DNA of 38,537 nucleotides from Desulfocapsa sp. (lineage in GTDB: Bacteria; Desulfobacterota; Desulfobulbia; Desulfobulbales; Desulfocapsaceae): NCBI GenBank assembly GCA_013426795.1, contig JACDZF010000009.1, forward strand, positions 1 to 38,537. Reading direction: 5' to 3'. The notes under the pieces are model-generated. The model was not told the DNA's origin. It ran no database searches and saw only the letters and a list, made by a program, of their open reading frames with translations. Below are positions 33,331 through 38,537 of the stretch, piece after piece; the stretch's first letter is position 1, and every line of letters starts with the position of its first letter. A program made the position numbers and the translations under genes.

Positions 33331-34582
33331 AAATGACCGCCTTCTGCCGGGCTCGCCTCGCCCCGTAGGCCAACCCCAGGATGATAAATTGCAGATTACC
33401 GAAGTATGAGACATAGACCATGACGTTATCGGTAAACATCATGATGGTAAACGGAACGAAGGCAGAGATACCGGTGAAGAACAATACCCTGGTTTCAAGG
33501 ACAGGTTCCTGCCTTGCCCTAATAAATCCATGCCAAATTGTTCGCATCAGACAAAGGATATAAAGAGCAAGCCCCAGGTAACCGTAATCGAAAAATGTCA
33601 GCAGCCAGTCGTTATGTGGGTATGCTAATTTTCTTGTAATTCGGTACACGAAAGTCTCGCCCATACCGGTGCCGTGACCGGTCCATTTTTCATCCATCGC
33701 GGCCGCTTCCATCTTCTCCCACATGAACTTGCGGCCGGAGGTGGCAAAGTCCCGGTTACTGCTGTTCACATCCTCAAGAGTCCCCTGGCCGGAATAGAAC
33801 ATTTTTTTCTGTACGCGCTCGGTATTGAATATGGCCAGCCCGACCAGGGCGACCAGCGCCAGGGCCACGATCCGCCGGGAGAGGGAAAGGGGGGCGGCGA
33901 GGGAAAGGGGAAAGGTCAGCAGCGCGGCAGCGATTGCCGTTCGGGTCACGGCAATAAAGGGGATGGAGGCGAGGAGCACCCAGAGAATCAGATCATTTTT
34001 CGAGCGGGTGATAATATAACTGGTGGCATACAGTGAACAAAAAAGCGTCACCGCGATGGCCTCCGCCGCCATGCCGGTGACGGAAGGGAGTGCGCCGGTC
34101 AGCAGGACACCGGTCTTTAAGAGCACGATCAACAGAAGCAGGTAGGACAGACGACGGCAGGTGGCAAGAAAAGCCCGCAGATCAGCAACACTGGGGCGCC
34201 AGGTGGAAACGGCCATGCCCACCACCAGCGGGCTCAACAACTGCAAGGTGCGCTGCAGCGGGATCACCCGCGGATCGATCTGAGACCCATCGACAAGGAG
34301 AAGATGGGTAAACAGGAGTAAGACCCAGGGAAGCCAAAGGACAAAGGGAAAGGTGACCATGCTCAGATTTCGGGCCAGAACCAGCAGTGCCAGGGCAAAC
34401 GGAATGACCCAGGCCAGACCCGACAGGTTATAGCCCAGGAGAGGCTTGTTCCAGATAAAAATGACGCTCATAAACAGCATCACCATCTGAATGATCAGCG
34501 GCAACCGTTTCAGATCGGCCAGCAGATCATTGCCTGTACCCGTTATGGCGCCTGCTGAAAATTGTTTGGGTATCAATCTCAT
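33323..34582 (-). CDS. O-antigen polymerase/ligase-like membrane protein
   Basis: A 419-residue integral membrane protein with ten or more hydrophobic helices and a large polar loop (about residues 255-320, containing the FATSGRKFMWEKMEAA and GTGMGETF stretches) before the last helices. This fits the Wzy_C/WaaL superfamily, which polymerises or ligates lipid-linked glycans in the periplasm. GHGTGMGET and the HNDWLLTFFDYG segment are typical of this family. Polymerase and ligase cannot be separated from sequence alone. No Wzx flippase is encoded in the window. Confidence 0.85.
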   Translation of the reverse strand: MRLIPKQFSAGAITGTGNDLLADLKRLPLIIQMVMLFMSVIFIWNKPLLGYNLSGLAWVIPFALALLVLARNLSMVTFPFVLWLPWVLLLFTHLLLVDGSQIDPRVIPLQRTLQLLSPLVVGMAVSTWRPSVADLRAFLATCRRLSYLLLLIVLLKTGVLLTGALPSVTGMAAEAIAVTLFCSLYATSYIITRSKNDLILWVLLASIPFIAVTRTAIAAALLTFPLSLAAPLSLSRRIVALALVALVGLAIFNTERVQKKMFYSGQGTLEDVNSSNRDFATSGRKFMWEKMEAAAMDEKWTGHGTGMGETFVYRITRKLAYPHNDWLLTFFDYGYLGLALYILCLMRTIWHGFIRARQEPVLETRVLFFTGISAFVPFTIMMFTDNVMVYVSYFGNLQFIILGLAYGARRARQKAVIYG

Positions 34583-34586
34583 CCCC

Positions 34587-35747
34587 TTACCCTCTCCCCT
34601 GGATGGCCGCGTAGGCGGCCAGGGTACACTCGGAAAATCTCTGTAGGGAAAAGTGTTGCCTCACGCGCTGCGCCCCTTTGCGTCCCATCATAGCCGCTGT
34701 TTGAGGCGCTGCAAGAAGTTGGATCAGAGCGGCAGCCAGGGCATCTGCATCCTCGGGAGGCACCAGCCTGCCGGTCTCATGGTCAGCGATGATCTCTGTT
34801 AACCCGTCAACGGCGGAACCGACAACCGGAAGCCCTGCGGCCATTGCCTCGGCTGCCACCAGGCCGAATCCCTCGAAGATGGAAGGTACCGCCACCACGT
34901 CCATAATGCCATAGAGCTGAAAGACCTTGTCGGCTTCGTGTTGACCCAGCCAACGTACGTTGTCTCCCATTCCCAGCAGGCTTGCCTGACGTTGCAGGTC
35001 ATTTCTGTCCGGGCCATCTCCCACCACCAGAAGCAGAACGGAAGGAATCTCTCTGCGAACCATTGCCATCGCTTCCAAGAGAACGCTTTGTCCCTTCTCC
35101 CATCGCAGTCGCCCCACCACTCCCACCACCGGACGTTCTCCAATATCCATGGCAGAGCGCAGCCCTGAACGATCAGTGTTGGTCACAATGGCAGCAATGC
35201 GATCCACATCCACAGCATTATAGATGGTACTGTGTCGGTGGTGTTCTTTATGGTGCGGGTCGAACAGTGTGGCGTTGCCAAACCAGGATTTTTCCACAGC
35301 CAGGGAGTTGCAGAAAAACGCGGCACACAGACCTGCTGCACTTCGCAGCAGCAGTTTGGCCTTCCAGCCATAGGTCCGTCCGGGCTGATGTACCGTGGCA
35401 AAGAGTTTTGGTATCCGGGCCAGGCGAGCGGCCAACACCGGAATAAAGCCAGGGGCCATATACTGAACATGGACGATATCTGGACGTTCATCACGAAAGA
35501 ACCTTCGCAACCGTAACAGCAGGCACAAAAGTCCATCGCTTCGCTGTAAGTTCAAAAGTACCACACGAGCACCCTGCTGCTCAAACCGGGTAACGACATG
35601 GGTATCAAATTCGTAATAACAACAGATTGTTACGCGATAGCCTGCTTTTGTGAGCACACGAACTACCGATAGGGTTTGCACTTCCGTGCCGCCAACAAGA
35701 AGCACAGGAATGGAAATCGAAACATTGAGCGATAACTGGTCAGGCAT
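34587..35747 (-). CDS. Family 4 glycosyltransferase
   Basis: A 386-residue GT-B enzyme from ATG 35747 (MPDQLSLNVSISIPVLLVGG), overlapping the preceding GT9 gene by 8 nt. Donor-domain motifs are VVGVVGRLRWEKGQSVLLEA, LLVVGDGPDRNDLQ and E-x7-E in EGFGLVAAEAMAAGLPVVGS, ending in a helix typical of GT4. It lies 4 nt before the membrane polymerase gene. Confidence 0.93.
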   Translation of the reverse strand: MPDQLSLNVSISIPVLLVGGTEVQTLSVVRVLTKAGYRVTICCYYEFDTHVVTRFEQQGARVVLLNLQRSDGLLCLLLRLRRFFRDERPDIVHVQYMAPGFIPVLAARLARIPKLFATVHQPGRTYGWKAKLLLRSAAGLCAAFFCNSLAVEKSWFGNATLFDPHHKEHHRHSTIYNAVDVDRIAAIVTNTDRSGLRSAMDIGERPVVGVVGRLRWEKGQSVLLEAMAMVRREIPSVLLLVVGDGPDRNDLQRQASLLGMGDNVRWLGQHEADKVFQLYGIMDVVAVPSIFEGFGLVAAEAMAAGLPVVGSAVDGLTEIIADHETGRLVPPEDADALAAALIQLLAAPQTAAMMGRKGAQRVRQHFSLQRFSECTLAAYAAIQGRG

Positions 35748-37035
35748 GGTCGGCTTTCTTTTTTTGAGTCGATGGCAAGGGGAAGATACGCCTGATCTGT
35801 TCAATTACAGATGAACTGCCAATTGCCTGCAAACATTCCTGGGTCATGCAGTGGTCATCGTAACAATAGCAGCAGGAGGGAATACTGAACAGCGAAACAA
35901 CCCGGTTTCCCAATGGGAGCCAGTGGGTCGGACTGAGACGCAGGCTGAATATCGCAACGGTCGGCACCCCGACCATGGCAGCAAGATGCATGGTGCCTGT
36001 ATCGTTTGTTACACATCCCTCAGCAAGACGAAGCAGTTCTATGAGCTCTGATACGGTGGTTTTCCCCGCCATGTTGTAGGCTGTACCACCCGAGAAGCGG
36101 ACAACATCGTCAGCTACGAGCCGTTCCGCGGATGTTCCCGTTACCACAACCGCTCCATTATATTGAGTAAATAAATATTCCGCAATCTTACCAAACCGTT
36201 CTGCCGGCCAGCGCTGGGCAATAAATTTTGCGCCAGGATTGACGATAAAAAAATTTTCCGGGTTTATCTGATTTGCTTTCAGTTTATGCAGAACAGACTG
36301 CTTGGCCGCCTCATCATGTCCCAGGAGGTCTTCAGGTAAAGGTGGCTGGAATCTTAGCTGCTCAAGCACGTCCCGATGGCGGCATGGTTCATTTTTGACA
36401 AAGCGGTGTTGCACGTCATTGAAGAGCCGTCCCCGTTTCAGAGTGGACATGCGGAATCCAACTGCATAAACTGCCCCGAGCAATCGCGCAAAAGCCATTT
36501 CACGAACCACTGCTCCGAACCATCCCCGGTTGCCAAAGGGCGAAAGATTTACAAACAGGTCACAGGCAATGTGGGCGAACTTTTTCCGATCCATTAGAAA
36601 GATAAAGCCCTTACGTTGCACCGGATCTTCATTGAGGGTTATCAAGTCATCTTTCAGGTTGGATGGCCCCAGAATTCCCTTGGCAATCTGAGCTCCCCAT
36701 AACTGGCAATTAGTAATGACCGTTATTTTTGCCTGCGGGTAGTGACTGCGGAGCGCTGCCAGGGCTGGCAGCATGACAACATTGTCTCCCAGTATCCCTA
36801 CTGTGTAAACGACTACGGACTTGACGTCTGCTGGAGGAATACCGACTTTAAAAAATAACCGACGAAAAGTTTCCAGCAAAAGATTTACGATGATGACCCA
36901 GCAAGTGATGAACGCGCTCTTGAGAAACTGCCTGATACTCAAGCGTTTTACCTGGCGCACGATCTCCTCTGCCTCTTTGAGAGAATGTACCGCATAGACC
37001 GGAGCACGGTTATGATCTCTGTCAGACACGGACAT
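35740..37035 (-). CDS. Family 9 glycosyltransferase (heptosyltransferase-like)
   Basis: A 431-residue inverting GT-B enzyme of the ADP-heptosyltransferase family. Motifs: VVVYTVGILGDNVVMLPALA for the N-terminal nucleotide-fold loop, FFIVNPGAKFIAQRWPAERF, and EGCVTNDTGTMHLAAMVGVPT with the conserved D-T-G-x-x-H pattern. The N-terminus has an extra segment with a hydrophobic stretch (about 38-60) that could anchor it at the membrane. A C-terminal CCYCYDDHC cluster resembles the Cys-rich end seen in some members. Its start overlaps the preceding GT4 gene by 14 nt, with a GAGAGA site. Confidence 0.92.
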   Translation of the reverse strand: MSVSDRDHNRAPVYAVHSLKEAEEIVRQVKRLSIRQFLKSAFITCWVIIVNLLLETFRRLFFKVGIPPADVKSVVVYTVGILGDNVVMLPALAALRSHYPQAKITVITNCQLWGAQIAKGILGPSNLKDDLITLNEDPVQRKGFIFLMDRKKFAHIACDLFVNLSPFGNRGWFGAVVREMAFARLLGAVYAVGFRMSTLKRGRLFNDVQHRFVKNEPCRHRDVLEQLRFQPPLPEDLLGHDEAAKQSVLHKLKANQINPENFFIVNPGAKFIAQRWPAERFGKIAEYLFTQYNGAVVVTGTSAERLVADDVVRFSGGTAYNMAGKTTVSELIELLRLAEGCVTNDTGTMHLAAMVGVPTVAIFSLRLSPTHWLPLGNRVVSLFSIPSCCYCYDDHCMTQECLQAIGSSSVIEQIRRIFPLPSTQKKKADHA

Positions 37036-38368
37036 TCTCTCGATTCACCATGGATACATTCTCATAAATCTTCTCCAAATCCCTGACATGCTGTTCGATT
37101 GGCACCACATCACCGGTTTTTCTGGCCATGGTTTGGAGGCACTCAGGTTTATCGATCAGGAATTGAACGGCCTGCCGCAAAGCCTTTACATCATTGGGGG
37201 GGACCAGAAGGCCGTTCTCTCCGTCGCGTATCTGTGCCTCTGCACCACCGCACCGTGAAGCAATCACGGGACGACCGACAGCGAGGGATTCGGCAATGGT
37301 CAAACCAAAGACTTCAAGGCAGATAGCTGGATGTATCGTTACATCACATGACCCTATTTGTTGAGCTATCTCTTCGTGTGAACGGGCACCGTGCCAGATT
37401 GCGTTTACTGACTTGTACTGCTGTCGCAATCTTGCCAGGTAGCGTTGTTCCGGCTTGGTAACCGCACCGCCGACAATGTGCAATTCGTAAGTTTCAGGTG
37501 AAAGACCAGAAAAAGCCTCGAGCATGACATGAATCCCTTTGACGTGGCTGATTCGTCCGACATACATGAACCGTATGGGTCCTTTCCCCATATCGCGGCG
37601 CAGGGGTTGTCGCTGTGGCAAAGGGATACCATGGGGCACAACGACAACCTTGCTTATGGGGATGCCGTTACGCACCAGCGCGTCTCGGATGGCGGGGGTC
37701 GGTGCAATCAGGAGAGTAGCGTATTTGCCAATGGTCTTGATAGCAGCAAGCTTTTCACGGATGGACAGTGCCAAGGTGCCAAGCGGCGTAATAAAGTACA
37801 GGAATCGCCGTTCCCGCAACCAGTGACCAAGGCGTAACTGGGTTTCGAGCGGTATGAGCCGTAGCAAAGGCCACCAGAGTTGACCTCCAGGAATGGATTG
37901 GATAGAGCAGGGCGGGCAGGTGGTTTGACCGGCGGGTACCCCACAAATTTCATCATGCTGGTTGAGCAGCGCACCAGCCGGGCAGACGATACCGCCATGG
38001 TGCGCGGTTACGATACAGGGGGTGCTGGTCCTGTATGCTGCCAAACAGGCAAGCTCTTTCCAGCCGTGGGCATGGATAATGTCGGGTTGAATCTCGTTGA
38101 TAATTCTATCAATACAATTGAGATAATGTGATTTATCAGAAAGAAAATCATTTTCAAGTGATCCATATAAAAATATCAGTTGGCATTCTTTGAATCCGTC
38201 ATGGTCACACCACAAAGATTCTGATGCAGCATGGTCACCAGATATAAGGGACAAGTAGTAGATATTGTGTTTCTCAGACACCAATTCAAAAACTAGATTC
38301 CGAACATAAACCTGGCCGCCACCATAATTATCCGATATTCGACCGCTACTTATTACTAATATTTTCAT
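37022..38368 (-). CDS. Family 4 glycosyltransferase
   Basis: A 448-residue GT-B enzyme from ATG 38368 (MKILVISSGRISDNYGGGQV); a GTG at 38380 is an alternative start. Motifs: GGGQVYVRNLVFEL, DIIHAHGWKELACLAAY, CIVTAHHGGIVCPAGA with a Cys cluster (CPPCSIQS), FMYVGRISHVKGIHVMLEAF and E-x7-E in EVFGLTIAESLAVGRPVIAS. It is the first gene of the leftward operon within the window. The remaining bases to 38537 are A+T-rich with no gene, so an upstream promoter or a further gene is expected outside. Confidence 0.92.
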   Translation of the reverse strand: MKILVISSGRISDNYGGGQVYVRNLVFELVSEKHNIYYLSLISGDHAASESLWCDHDGFKECQLIFLYGSLENDFLSDKSHYLNCIDRIINEIQPDIIHAHGWKELACLAAYRTSTPCIVTAHHGGIVCPAGALLNQHDEICGVPAGQTTCPPCSIQSIPGGQLWWPLLRLIPLETQLRLGHWLRERRFLYFITPLGTLALSIREKLAAIKTIGKYATLLIAPTPAIRDALVRNGIPISKVVVVPHGIPLPQRQPLRRDMGKGPIRFMYVGRISHVKGIHVMLEAFSGLSPETYELHIVGGAVTKPEQRYLARLRQQYKSVNAIWHGARSHEEIAQQIGSCDVTIHPAICLEVFGLTIAESLAVGRPVIASRCGGAEAQIRDGENGLLVPPNDVKALRQAVQFLIDKPECLQTMARKTGDVVPIEQHVRDLEKIYENVSMVNRENVRV

Positions 38369-38537
38369 TGAAGCATTCACGTTTCATTAGATAAATAGAA
38401 TTATCTCGTTGAGACGGTATAAGCTACTCCCGGTTGTCAAAGCAGCAAGATGGTAAGATTAAATTTGATTTTGCTCAGTTAGTACTACTCCGACATATAT
38501 ATATTGATTTAGGATAATATTTCTGTTACTTTCAATG

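Overview
The window looks like a chromosomal segment from a Desulfobacterota (deltaproteobacterial) genome, most likely a Desulfobulbales-type organism. That is an inference from the overall protein character and from a translation block ordered thrS-infC-rpmI-rplT-pheS-pheT-ihfA-merR next to galE and two tRNAs. No 16S or other taxonomic marker is present. No CRISPR array, complete insertion sequence or phage gene was seen.

Layout. (1) 1-13.4 kb is housekeeping and almost entirely on the minus strand: galE, tRNA-Pro(GGG), a MerR-type regulator, ihfA, pheT, pheS, rplT, rpmI, infC, thrS, tRNA-Val(GAC), recR, ybaB, dnaX and the small SRP RNA. Notable details are a likely ATT start for infC, a 32-nt palindrome with a U-rich tail before pheS, and a fourfold 48-bp tandem repeat inside pheS. 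(2) 13.5-18.9 kb carries a membrane GT2 glycosyltransferase, a zinc-ribbon/coiled-coil trypsin-like protease, a thiol peroxidase with an extra Cys-rich tail, and SelO. Two copies of a roughly 55-bp palindromic repeat lie at 1-55 and 16284-16339.

(3) 19.1-25.9 kb is a lasso-peptide-type RiPP cluster on the minus strand, visibly more A+T-rich than its surroundings. In transcription order it has a PqqD-like gene broken by one in-frame TGA, an intact PqqD-like B1 recognition protein, an ABC exporter, a 48-residue precursor peptide (22875-23021), an asparagine-synthetase-like cyclase, an HPr-kinase-like peptide kinase, and a transglutaminase-like B2 leader protease. The precursor has the canonical leader spacing (Tyr, Pro, Gly, and Thr at -2). 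However, its first acidic residue is at core position 10 instead of the usual 7-9, so the ring cannot be assigned by the standard rule. Its only Ser is second to last, which matters because of the kinase. A nucleotidyltransferase-family gene (27706-28821, plus strand) nearby is a candidate extra tailoring gene.

(4) 26-38.5 kb is an exopolysaccharide/O-antigen-type locus: an initiating sugar-phosphate transferase, a WecG/TagA-type transferase, four GT4 enzymes, one GT2, one GT9 and a Wzy/ligase-like membrane protein. They are tightly packed, often overlapping by a few bases, and run leftwards. The lasso cluster and the nucleotidyltransferase sit at the edge of this locus, as expected for an accessory island inserted between conserved neighbours.
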